This document shows positions 32,700 to 42,554 of a stretch of 64,000 nucleotides of DNA, piece by piece. This stretch comes from Prorocentrum cordatum (lineage: Eukaryota > Sar > Dinophyceae > Prorocentrales > Prorocentraceae). The notes beneath the pieces were generated by a model that did no database searches, was not told where the DNA came from, and saw nothing but the letters and a program-made list of their open reading frames with translations. The stretch covers positions 52,501 to 116,500 of the forward strand of contig CAUYUJ010021676.1 of NCBI GenBank assembly GCA_963575745.1, in the 5' to 3' direction. The stretch's first letter is position 1. Each line of letters begins with the position of its first letter. A program made the translations under genes and the position numbers.

Positions 32700-33060
32700 T
32701 CCTAAGTATGCCGTGACGGGGTCCTAAGTGCGAGCTCGACTCCTGGGTGCCTCAGTGTCGGGAGCGCGGCGCTTTGGTAAATTGCAAGGAATTCCAACGC
32801 GAGAGCGCGATTCTTGAGTAATTTGCAAACAAGTCTCGAAGCGAGAGCGCGACTCCAGAGCGCCGAGAGAGCGATTCCTGAATAAAAAATAAAGAAGTCC
32901 CAAACGAGAGCAGGATTCCTGAGGATAATGCGAAGAAATCTCAGGCGGGAGCGGGGGTCCTGGCTAAACTGTGAGGGAGTCTCAAAAAGCCGTTGTTGTT
33001 GTAATCCGGGGGTCAACAACGCAGTTTGCGCCTAGTGACTCTCCCTGGTGAAACAATAGG
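32700..33060 (+). repeat. Tail minisatellite and 3' anchor, unit 5
   Basis: Tandem GAGAGCGCGA..CCTGA..AAATTG repeats, then GTTGTTGTAATCCGGGGGTC. It ends in an A-rich stretch rather than another CAA array, which terminates the array. Confidence 0.8.
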
Positions 33061-33300
33061 ATGCGAAAATAAAAAATAGTAAAGAAAAAAAAAAAAAAAA
33101 CGAAAAAAAAATAAAAAAAAAAAACAAAAAATAAAAAACATAAACCGAAACACCCCCCCGCATCACCCACCACCCCCCCACCCCCCCCACCCTACCCCCT
33201 CTCCCCTACCACCCCCCCCCCCCTCCCTTCCCCGTTGACACCCCCTACCCAATGCCACCCCCCCAAATTCACCGCATGGGCAACTGCAATCATCATCTTC
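33061..33300. repeat. A-rich then C-rich low complexity
   Basis: Poly-A-like DNA (33065-33145) is followed by C-rich DNA (33150-33260). Confidence 0.9.
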
Positions 33301-33359
33301 GCAAACGTACCACAACAACAACACCCCAAACAATCATATTTACCCGCACAGCACCTAGT

Positions 33360-34480
33360 TCTCACCAGTGCCACGGGATTTCATGCGACGCGAACTATAC
33401 CCCCACTTCGTGGGGGGGCATTACAAGCTCTACCAAATATCCAAACGACTCTTCGCGACCACCCAAACCCAGCTTCCCGCCCTATGACGTTGGGACACTT
33501 CACTTCGTGGCGTGCGGACGACCGTGGCTACTACACTGGCGTGGGGTACACACCCACAGAACTTGGTCACTTATTCGGGGCGCGCGTGTGCCCAGCATCC
33601 TGCAATTGTGACATACAATACATGACACAGACAGACAGAGAGAGAGACAGAGAGCAGACAGAGAGAGAGACAGAGAGAGCGGAGTTGGTCACATTTTTGG
33701 GGCAAGTTCCTGAGATCGTCGTGTTTTTTGTTGGTCTTGCGCGCGCGAATGTCCACTTTACTTTTTTTTGGCAAGGGATGTTGAAATTTGATTATGTAAG
33801 AACAAGAAAAAGTAGCTCGCGCGAGCTTATGTAACATAAATGTTGAAAAACCATTGGTTTTGTGGGAGTCGGACAGCGCGCGCGGGATGAAATTTGGACA
33901 TTTTTTTTGAAAAACCATTGGCTTTTTGATGTTTTTATGTTGAAATCGTTACGAAACCTAAGGTTCTGGAAGGATTTCGTCTTGCGCGCGCGAATGTCCA
34001 CTTTACCTTATTTTTTTCAAGGGATTATTGAAATTTGATTATGTTAGAACAAGAAAAAGTAGCTCGCGCGAGCTCATGTAACATAAATGTTGAAAAACCA
34101 TTGGTTTTGTAGGATTCGGACAGCGCGCGCGGAAGGACATTTTGACAATTTTTTCTTAAAAAACCATTGGGTTTTTGATGTTTTTATGTTAAAATCGTTA
34201 CGAAACCTAAGGTTTTGGAAGGATTTCGTCTTGCGCGCACGAATGTCCACTTTACCTTATTTTTCGCAAGGGATTCTTGCAATTTGATCAAGTAAGAACA
34301 AGAATTTTCATTTTTATTGTTTTTTGCAAGGGAAAACGAGCGTCAACAAAACAACCGGATCCGGTACCAATCGTTTTGCCTGAGACTTCCTCACGAAAAT
34401 GATGAAAATGAGGCTGCGGCCTAGGCGCGGCGGGGGGGTCGTGCACCAGGGGCCCCAACAATAATTATTCTTTAGAAGTA
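33360..34480 (+). repeat. 1.1-kb duplicated segment, copy 1 (partner 37580-38700)
   Basis: Contains the 200-bp repeat (33360-33560), a CAGAGA microsatellite (33630-33685) and about three tandem units of about 250 bp. Each such unit carries GTCCACTTTAC, GCAAGGGATTNTTG, AAGTAGCTCGCGCGAGCT and AAAAACCATTGG. The segment ends CGGATCCGGTACCAATCG ... GGGGGTCGTGCACCAGGGG. Apart from a few indels it is nearly identical to 37580-38700. Confidence 0.92.
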
Positions 34481-34534
34481 ATAATGTTCAACAACAACAA
34501 CAACAATTACTAGCACGTGGGGACACTCCGTTCT

Positions 34535-34722
34535 CACCAGTGCCAGGGTTTTCATAGGAGGCGGGCAATACCCCCACTTTGTGGGGGGGCCGGTTCAAGC
34601 TCTACCAAATTTCCAAACGACTCTTCGCCACCACCCACACCCAGCTTCCCGCCCTATGACGTTCGGACACTTCACTTCGTGGCCTGCGGACGACCTTGGC
34701 TACTACACTGGCGCATGGGTAC
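34535..34722 (+). repeat. 200-bp dispersed repeat, copy 3, interrupted
   Basis: Matches other copies up to GGCTACTACACTGGCG, then is broken by the insert that starts with the 18-bp direct repeat at 34726. Confidence 0.85.
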
Positions 34723-34799
34723 AGTGACTTGTTGTGGTAACATTTTCTGTAAGCTAGCTTAGTATACGACTTTTCCCCCTGTTCCAACACTGGACACCT

Positions 34800-34862
34800 G
34801 TACTGGTTTTTCGTGGTAACATGTTCCTGACGCTAGAATAGGAAACCACGGTAAACCAGTAC
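34800..34862. repeat. Hairpin with 18-bp arms in the candidate mobile unit
   Basis: GTACTGGTTTTTCGTGGT (34800-34817) pairs with ACCACGGTAAACCAGTAC (34845-34862) with two mismatches and a 27-base loop. It lies downstream of the minus-strand gene, so it could act in 3' end formation. Confidence 0.75.
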
Positions 34863-34972
34863 GACGCCGGTACTGTCTGTAGGTCCTACAATGATATGGA
34901 CTGCTTTGGCTGGTGAGGCGCTAGCGTCTGATACGACGTTTTTCCGTTTCTGTACCACACAAGCGAAGACAC

Positions 34973-36558
34973 TTATTTTGAGTGGTACCACGTGGGTGGC
35001 GCCAGCATACCACAGGACTTGTTTCCGTTGTTGTGAGACGATACATGCTCATTGTTGTTCTGTGGTTGTCGTTCCGGCCTCAACGTGCAATACTGGCTCA
35101 TTCGTCTACGAAATACACGTGAGTAGCTCTCTCTGGTTGGAGGTCCTGATGGTTGTGGTTGTCCCGATGGTTGTCGCGATGATTGCCCCGATGGTTGTCC
35201 CGATTGTCGGAGGTCCCTGCGCGACAACGCGTAGACGGCGCAGTTGCCATGTTTGGCACCGTCTCCGAGTCGATACTTGGCGAGCCACTCTCGCAAGACA
35301 TACGGACCCGCCTCATACCCCCAGGCCTTCAGACGAACCTGCATATTCCGGTAATCGAGGCCAAGGCCCAAGTCGGAGACCTGCTCTCGATACCGCTTGC
35401 CGCATGCCGCCTCTACAGCATCCCCCGTCAGCAGCTGTATACAAACCACATCTGTGGAGGAAGAAGCTGCCGTGGCCTGCTGCTTCGATACGGGCCCCTC
35501 CCAGTCGACCGCGGCAGGCCGTTTGCCCACGCGGACAGATCCGGTGGCAGCTGGCCGTTTCAATGCCCCGCCTGCGACCTGCGCCGCCGGGCGCTTCAAT
35601 ACACGCCTGGCGACGGCCTGGGCGGATGAAGCCGCCGCCTGCACTGAGGAGCTCACCGACGCACACACATCGCACCACTGTTTCAACACTCCTCGGGACA
35701 CCAAGACAGCTTTCCGTCGCATACGCAACGCGGTATGCAACGTGCGGTACTTCAGCCCTGGATATACCGCGCGCATGTGGTCGCCAAGTGCCGCGTCGAG
35801 CTTTTCAGCCGTGTCATACTGCAAAGGTCCGGAGCCAGGGTGATACTTCACGTGCCATTGCCTCAAAACCATACCGCTGACAGCGACGGGGGGATCGCTC
35901 TCCGAGAGAAGCTGCGAGAGGACCTCCGCGGCGGCCTCGTCGGCGAAGCTCTCCCGATACTGATTGAGTCGAAGACGCTGGCCTATGCATTCCTCCACAG
36001 CTTGGGCAGTATTCAATGCTCCCTTGGCGCCCCACTCCGTGCTGAGCCACTTCTGGCATACCCTGGCGTCAGCAGATACAGATAAATGTCCCAGGAGCCA
36101 CTGCTTCAAGACGGCCCCGTCAGTAGTCCCCTCGGGCATGTCTGTGCGAATACGTTCTCCATACCAGGTCTCCAGATGGCCAGCGTTCTGCACTTTGACA
36201 AGCGTCTCTTTGGAAGAATACTGCAGTAGCCACGTCGTTGCGACCTATCTGTCACATACAGTGGTGGATCCAACTGTCGGAGCGCCCCGCATAATTTGAA
36301 AGCTGTATTATACTCGATGCCCAGGTGGCGGATGGCAGAGCCGTGCTGCTCCTCCAGCTCCTTGGCGCTAGAAATACTGACCTTGCCAGGCACAACCCGA
36401 TACTTGCCCCACCAAGTCTTGCACGCCTGGTGACTGGCCTGGATACCCTTTGCAACGAGCGCCTGATGCAAATGATACGGGCTGCCGCAGTCAGCCAAGG
36501 GAGGCCGCGACAGCTCTGGGCCATACTGGTCGTCAAGGGCTTTCGCCGACAAAGCCAT
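34973..36558 (-). pseudogene. Repeat protein of unknown family (six units of about 55 residues, KRPAA linker), one frameshift
   Basis: Start chosen at the ATG at 36558 (MALSAKALDDQYG), where the first repeat begins. Units follow hxxhxxxYGxxh ... hLxxhhxxxhxhSxxxhxxWhxxY: AKALDDQYGPEL...CKTWWGKY, AKELEEQHGSAI..., AGHLETWYGERI...VCQKWL, AQAVEECIGQRL...VLRQWHVKY, AEKLDAALGDHM...VLKQWC, then GDAVEAACGKRY...VLREWLAKY. Between units 5 and 6 is a linker with three KRPAA motifs. The C-terminal tail has QPSGQ-type repeats and Asn-rich sequence. A one-base frame change near 36240 (VTDR to ATTWLLQYSS) splits unit 2. I recognise no named family. The regular helix-like units suggest an alpha-solenoid or repeated DNA/RNA-binding fold, which is inference. 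Confidence 0.6.
35150..35215 (+). repeat. Short tandem repeat GATGGTTGTCCC in the 3' part of the gene
   Basis: Four or so 12-15-bp units encode the QPSGQ-like tail on the minus strand. Confidence 0.8.
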
Positions 36559-36669
36559 GACCCATCCAAGAACACAGGCGATACCTTGATCCGAGATGGC
36601 TACGGATGTGACAGTGATCAGTGATTTTGTTCGATGACGTGGTGACGCACGGACTTGTTGTGGTAACAT

Positions 36670-37500
36670 GCCGACGACGACGACGACGACGACGACGCGA
36701 CGACGCGCGCATGTGTCCCGCATGGTATTTTTTGCAAGGGATTGTGGCCCCTGGCAGGCGCGCGAACGCCGTTGAAAGAGCGTGCGAAAGTAGCTCGCGC
36801 GAGCTCATGTAACATAAATGTTGAAAAACCATTTGTTTTTAAGGATTCGGACAGCGCGCGCGGGTAGAAATTTGGAAAATCCGTGCACGTGTTTTTCGAG
36901 GACCTACGGTGCGATTCGTGCGATTTTATGATACGCGGTGCTGAAATTCTTAAGAAACCCAATGGTGTTTGAAGATTTCGGCGTGCGCGCGCGAAGAAAA
37001 AACGAATGTGTCCCATATGGTATTATTTGACAGGGATGATGGCCCTGGCATGCGCGCAACCGTTGTTGCAGAAGTTCGAAGCACGTGAAAAAGTTGCTCG
37101 CAAGAGCCCGTTTGACAGAAATGTTGAAAAAGTATTGGGTTTCCTAAGAAATCCGCAAGAGCGCGCGGGATGAATTTTTGAAACTTTTTTTTTTTTTTGA
37201 AAAACCATTGGGTTTTTCATGTTTTTATGTTAAAATCGCTACGAAAACTAAGGTTTTGGAAGGATTTCATCTTGCGCGCGCGAGTGTGCACTTCGTGTCA
37301 TTTTTTGCAAAGGATTCTTGAAGTTTGGTTATGTTAGAACAAGACATGTCATTTTATATTGTTTTTTGACAGGGAAAGCGGGCGTCAACAAAACAACCGG
37401 ATCCGGACTCCCCCGTTTTGCCTGAGACTTCCTCACGAAAATGATGAAAATGTGGCTGCGGCCTAGGCGCGGCGAGGGGGGCGTGCACCAGGGGGCCCAA
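36670..37500 (+). repeat. Diverged copy of the 250-bp repeat segment
   Basis: A GAC run (36672-36705) is followed by GTGTCCCGCATGGTATTTTT, AAGTAGCTCGCGCGAGCTCA, GTTGAAAAACCATTTG and CGGATCCGGACTCCCCCG. The same modules occur in the 33.4 and 37.6-kb segments. Confidence 0.85.
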
Positions 37501-37579
37501 CAATAATTATTCTTTAGAAGTAATAATGTTCACACAACAACAACAACAACAACAACATCATTTTACCCGAACGCTCAGT

Positions 37580-38700
37580 GTTCTCACCAGTGCCAGGGTT
37601 TTCATGCGACGCGAGACAATACCCCCACTTCGTGGGGGGGCAGTTCAAGCTCTACCAAATATCCAAACGACTCTTCGCGACCACCCAAACCCAGCTTCCC
37701 GCCCTATGACGTTGGGACACTTCACTTCGTGGCGTGCGGACGACCGTGGCTACTACACTGGCGTGGGGTACACACCCACAGAACTTGGTCACTTATTCGG
37801 GGCGCGCGTGTGCCCAGCATCCTGCAATTGTGACATACAATACATGACACAGACAGACAGAGAGAGAGACAGAGAGCAGACAGAGAGAGAGACAGAGAGA
37901 GCGGAGTTGGTCACATTTTTGGGGCAAGTTCCTGAGATCGTCGTGTTTTTTGTTGGTCTTGCGCGCGCGAATGTCCACTTTACTTTTTTTTTGCAAGGGA
38001 TGTTGAAATTTGATTATGTAAGAACAAGAAAAAGTAGCTCGCGCGAGCTTATGTAACATAAATGTTGAAAAACCATTGGTTTTGTGGGAGTCGGACAGCG
38101 CGCGCGGGATGAAATTTGGACATTTTTTTTTGAAAAACCATTGGCTTTTTGATGTTTTTATGTTGAAATCGTTACGAAACCTAAGGTTCTGGAAGGATTT
38201 CGTCTTGCGCGCGCGAATGTCCACTTTACCTTATTTTTTGCAAGGGATTATTGAAATTTGATTATGTTAGAACAAGAAAAAGTAGCTCGCGCGAGCTCAT
38301 GTAACATAAATGTTGAAAAACCATTGGTTTTGTGGGATTCGGACAGCGCGCGCGGAAGGACATTTTGACAATTTTTTCTTAAAAAACCATTGGGTTTTTG
38401 ATGTTTTTATGTTAAAATCGTTACGAAACCTAAGGTTTTGGAAGGATTTCGTCTTGCGCGCACGAATGTCCACTTTACCTTATTTTTTGCAAGGGATTCT
38501 TGCAATTTGATCAAGTAAGAACAAGAATTTTCATTTTATGATGTTTTTTGCAAGGGAAAACGGATTACAACAAAACAACCGGATCCGGTACCAATCGTTT
38601 TGCCTGAGACTTCCTCACGAAAATGATGAAAATGTGGCTGCGGCCTAGGCGCGGCGGGGGGGTCGTGCACCAGGGGTCCCAACAATAATTATTCTTAAGA
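37580..38700 (+). repeat. 1.1-kb duplicated segment, copy 2
   Basis: Near-identical to 33360-34480, including the CAGAGA microsatellite and all three 250-bp units. Confidence 0.92.
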
Positions 38701-38707
38701 AGAAATA

Positions 38708-38950
38708 ATGTTCAACAGCACCAGCAACAACAACAACAACAGCAGAAACAGCAACGACAACAACACCAACAACAACAGCAACAACCACTACCACTACCAC
38801 CACCACCAACATCAACACAACAACAACAACCATAACGACGACAACAAGAAAAACAACAATAACATCAGCAACAACAACAACAACAACAACCATAACAGTT
38901 ACAACAGCAACAACAACAGCAACAATAATAACAAACAGAAAAGCCCCCAC
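38708..38950 (+). repeat. CAA-type microsatellite
   Basis: (CAA)n with ACC and CAG variants, following the anchor CAACAATAATTATTCTTAAG. Confidence 0.95.
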
Positions 38951-38984
38951 TGTAACAAAAAACATCGTCGGAGATCAGGGTCCC

Positions 38985-39135
38985 TAGAGGTCGCCCAGAT
39001 GTGGTCCGAGTAGCTGGGGTCGAAGGATCGCGCCGCATCGCCGACGCATCGGCAATCCATCGCCGATGCCTGGGCGATACATCGGCGACGTCCGCCGCCA
39101 CGTCGGAGCAGAGGCAGAGGCAGTCTGTCGTCGGA
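38985..39135. repeat. CGATGCATCG fold-back element, copy 2 (right arm missing)
   Basis: GTCCGAGTAGCTGGGGTCGA and GGATCGCGCCGCATCGCC open the unit, followed by GCATCGGCAATCCATCGCCG repeats. The right-hand inverted arm is not seen. Confidence 0.7.
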
Positions 39136-39396
39136 GCACACACACACACACGCCAACACACTTACTTCATCGGCGACCGTATGCTCTGCAACACGGTGGC
39201 CCCAGCGGGTGCGAGCGCAGGAGCCCATGGCGAGGGGAGAACGGATCACTCACACACACACAAGCACGACCTCCATTGGGGAGCCCGAGCGAAGGGAGGG
39301 GGAACACTCCGTCACGCCAGCGTGGCCGAGGAACGCGAAGCGGTGCCTCTTGCGCGGCCCCTCCGCTTCTGGCAGTCGAAACACAATACCTCCTGA

Positions 39397-39545
39397 AGCA
39401 AGCCAAGCACGTGCCGCTCACGCTGCTCGTCGCGTTCACGGCAGTATACGTCATACTCGGCTTCTGATCCTCGATGCGGTAGATCTGCCGCGGAACGGGG
39501 CGGGTCATGGCCAAGCACGTGTCCCGCCACAGGTGCTGCCAAGCT
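39397..39545 (-). CDS. Possible small exon, product unknown
   Basis: One minus-strand frame (LAMTRPVPRQIYRIEDQKPS, then MTYTAVNATSSVSGTCLACF) has strong GC3 bias. It is bounded by TTGGCAG upstream and by CAGGAG|GTATTG, which fits a GT donor. The other minus frame lacks this bias. No family recognised; rests on codon bias and splice-like borders only. Confidence 0.25.
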
Positions 39546-40260
39546 ACCGGCCATGCACAATAGGCCGAAGGATGCCGTGCCAGGCGTGAGCCACGCAGGG
39601 CCAAGGCTGAACAGCAGGGCGGCGGACGGAGAGCCCTCCTCGGCGGCCGCATTCCACCCCCCACTGCGAGTGCGCTCGCCCCGGGAGTCCCCGCCCACAT
39701 CGCTAGCGCTTCTCGGCCAGTCCCGAGCGGGGACCCTGGCCGTCGCAGGAGGCGTTTCCCAGCCGCCGCAGATCAGCGTGGAGCAACGCTCGGAACTGTT
39801 TGTTCCCATATGGATCCGCTGCCCTTCGGGAGGATTTCACCCCTGCTTGGAGTTCAGAAAACTCTACGATAACAATACGGCCGTCACTCCAGGCGTGGTC
39901 TCAAGCCCCAGCCTGGGTCCACATGTACGAACGCTCTCCGAATAAAAGAGTCTCAAAGAAAGCGCCCAGGATCCAGTCCATATTCTTGGTTTTCTTGAAC
40001 GAAGTCTGGGATCCACGTGTCTGAAACATGACTCACACCGCGAGGGGAAGAGCTCAGTGGCATTCCGTGCGGCAGCAGCTGACGGCAAGCAGCGCGACCC
40101 AGGAAGCGCCACCAAGACCCGGGGAGGATGGCCGATGAGGGGCGTGGAGCAACGCTCGCGACCGTGCAGCAGGCGGTCCAGGGCCGTTGCCGCCATGTGG
40201 TCACTGCCTTTCGCGCCAAGCCGAGGCGGGGCAGTAAAGACACTCAGCGATCGAGGCTTC
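39546..40260. other. No gene recognised
   Basis: Mixed-complexity DNA. Open frames of 100-170 codons carry no family motif. Confidence 0.4.
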
Positions 40261-40261
40261 C

Positions 40262-40362
40262 AGACGCAATCCCCCTCCTCATCATCATCAGCATCATCAT
40301 GATCATCATCATCATCAGCATCATCATCATGATCATCATCATCCTCATCATCATCATCATCC

Positions 40363-40405
<43 letters not shown>

Positions 40406-40445
40406 CATCATCATCATCATCATCAGCATCATCATCATCATCGTT
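40262..40445 (+). repeat. ATC trinucleotide microsatellite
   Basis: (ATC)n with AGC, CTC and GATC interruptions. Confidence 0.97.
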
Positions 40446-40499
40446 CTCGTTTTCTTCCCCCTTCTCCTCCTCACCCTCCTTCTCCTCCATTACTCTTCT

Positions 40500-41400
40500 T
40501 TCCAAATACGTGAGTCCTCTTTCGCACCCCGTGGCCAGTCGGAAGAGCGGGCCCAGCGTTTCGCTTCAGACTTTCTCGCCATTTCCGCTGAAGCTGAAAA
40601 ACTGAGAACAGCTTCACGAAAGGAGGGCGGGTGGTTTCCAAAATGTGGCTCTCGCCTGAGCGCCGCGCGCATTCGTGCTTAAACTCTGCAAGAGTCTCAC
40701 GGATTGAAGGCGGGTCGTGTTGAACAACTGGCTCTCGCCTTAGCACCGCGCACTTTCCTTATTAAAGAAATTCGAGAGCTCCGCGGATGGAGGACAGGTG
40801 GTGTTCAAAATGTGGCTCTCGCCCCAGCGCCGCGCACATTCGTTCTTTAATGCAAGAGCCTCACGGATTCAGGGAGGCTCCTTTTCAAAATACGGTTCCC
40901 GCCCTAGCGCCGCGCACATTAGTTTTAAGAAGTGCTAGGGGTTCACGGATGGAGGGCGGTTCCTTTTTAACATGTGGCTCTCGCCTTAGCGCTGCGCATG
41001 TTCGTTATCAGAAACTGTAAAAGTTCACTGGTTATCATGGTTAACCTTCCAGAAAATGGCGTTCTGGAGCGATTCAGGATTGTCGGGGAGCAACGATTAC
41101 GTTGATTCGCGGTGTTGAAGTCCCAGGAAAGGCGCTCTGGCACACTTCAGGACCGTCAAGATGCAACAATCAAGTTGGTTCGTGGCGTTGACGGCCTGAG
41201 AATGATGTTTGGGCGCGCGTCTAAATGTTTACACGGTAGCTTCTCAACGGGACACGTCCCTGAGTGGAAACGAACCTTTGTATGGGGCATATGAAGGAGG
41301 GAGCCTGGGGGGTATTCCAACAGCCTTGATGAGTCTTGGGTCTACACTGGTCCTCCTCCTCCTCCTCCTCCTCCTCCTCCTCCTCCTCCTCTCTCCTCCT
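40500..41400 (+). repeat. Module of about 0.9 kb, copy 1 (partner 41570-42420)
   Basis: Starts TTTCGCACCCCGTGGCCAG. It then has tandem units of about 92 bp (CACGGATTGAGGGCGGGTGG, AAAATGTGGCTCTCGCC, GCGCCGCGCACATTCGTT). A unique part follows (GATTCGCGGTGTTGAAGTCC, TGGAAACGAACC..TGTATGGGG), then TACACTGGTCCTCCT and a CTC array. Confidence 0.88.
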
Positions 41401-41426
41401 CCTCCTCCTCCATTCCTTCTCCTTAT

Positions 41427-41470
<44 letters not shown>

Positions 41471-41497
41471 TAATGTTTTATATATTATATATATATA

Positions 41498-41552
<55 letters not shown>

Positions 41553-41555
41553 CTC
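41355..41555. repeat. CTC, AT and poly-A low-complexity block
   Basis: (CTC)n 41350-41412, (AT)n 41425-41500, poly-A 41500-41550. Confidence 0.95.
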
Positions 41556-41569
41556 CCTGTCGCACCCCG

Positions 41570-42420
41570 AGGCCAGATTTTAGGGCGGGCCGGGCGTTTC
41601 GCCTCAGACTTCCTCACCATCCGTGACTCTGAAACTTAGAAAGGGACAACAGCTTGACAGATGGAGGGCGGGTCGTTTTCAAAGTGTGGTTCTCGCTCTA
41701 GCGCCGCGCAAATTCGTTTTAACAATTTGCAAACCTTCACGGATTGAGGGCGGGTGGTTTTCAAAATGTGGCTCTCGCCTGAGCGCCGCGCACATTCGTT
41801 CAAAAAAATGCAAGAGTCTCACGGATTGACGGCGGGTCGTGTTCAAACTGTGGCACTCGCCTTCACGCCGCGCACATTCGTTTTGAATATTTGCAAGAGC
41901 TTCACGGATTGAGGGCGGGTGGTTTGCAAAATGTAGCTCTCGCTTTAGCACCGCGCACATTCGTTCAAAAATGCACAAGAGCTTCACGGATTGAGGGCGG
42001 TTCCTTGTTGCCTTAGCGCCGCGCACATTCGTTTTGAACATTTGCAAGATCTTCACGGGTTCCCATGATCACGTACCAGAAATTGCGTTTTGGAAGGATT
42101 CAGGCTTGTTGATTCGCGGTGTTGAAGTCCCAAAATTGTCGCTTTGGCACGATTCCGGATCGTCAAGACGCAGCAGTCAGGCTGATACGTGGCGTTGAAG
42201 TCCAAAGAACAATGTTTTGGCATGCTTCCGGGTCTTCAAACGGTTGTCTTCCAACGAGGCAGTTCCCTCAATGGAAATGAACCGTTGTGGGGGGCCTATG
42301 AAGAGGGAGCTTGGAGGGAGGGAGGGTTAATTCCAACATCGTTGATGACTCTTGGTTTTACACTGGTCCTCCTTCTCCTCCTCCTCCTCCTCCTCCTCCT
42401 CCTCCTCCTCCTCTTCCTCC
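41570..42420 (+). repeat. Module of about 0.9 kb, copy 2
   Basis: Repeats the 40500-41400 order: CGCACCCCGAGGCCAG, about five 92-bp units, GATTCGCGGTGTTGAAGTCC, TGGAAATGAACCGTTGTGGG, ACACTGGTCCTCCTTCTC. It ends in (CTC)n. Confidence 0.88.
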
Positions 42421-42554
42421 CCTGTGGCAGCCTCCATAAGCTCCCGAAAACCGCCCCAAACCTTCAGGACACCTTGAAGAACGAAACCCTCCAAAGACAC
42501 ACCGACAGCCTCATTTCGGGGGCAGAACGGGGGATCGGTGTCAGAGGCTTCTGA

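Larger units (their letters stand above)
25340..33060 (+). repeat. Head-to-tail array of about five composite repeat units
   Basis: Units start near 25.39, 26.45, 28.19, 29.92 and 30.93 kb. Each has the order (CAA)n microsatellite, 5' anchor (TTTTAAGACTGTTCGCTCTT, CTCGATACCCGCCC, CTTCGTCTTCGATC), variable middle (CGA array, GCGAAAGCGAGAGC, 21-bp minisatellite, or GA-rich DNA), 40-45-bp tail minisatellite, and 3' anchor (GTTGTTGTTGTAACCCGG, CAATGTGCACCGGTGGGG, AATAATTATTCTTC). Unit lengths run from about 1.0 to 2.1 kb. No protein-coding capacity was recognised. Related copies are at 15.0-17.3 and 59.7-60.9 kb, with inverted pieces at 12.6-13.2 and 61.9-62.1 kb. Confidence 0.8.
34726..36669 (-). 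mobile_element. Candidate mobile unit of about 1.94 kb bounded by an 18-bp direct repeat
   Basis: GACTTGTTGTGGTAACAT occurs at 34726-34743 and again at 36652-36669, exactly enclosing the repeat-protein gene. The left boundary interrupts a known 200-bp repeat. No transposase or RT motif is visible inside and no terminal inverted repeat was found. An 18-bp target duplication is unusually long, so the repeat could instead be a recombination site or a terminal direct repeat. Confidence 0.55.

Noticed and set aside
31194-32716. Frames of 300-500 codons on both strands across the 21-bp minisatellite (VAPLQPF or GATKGSE repeats)
   Set aside because: The unit length is divisible by three and lacks stops in several registers, so long frames arise automatically. 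No non-repeat domain is attached.
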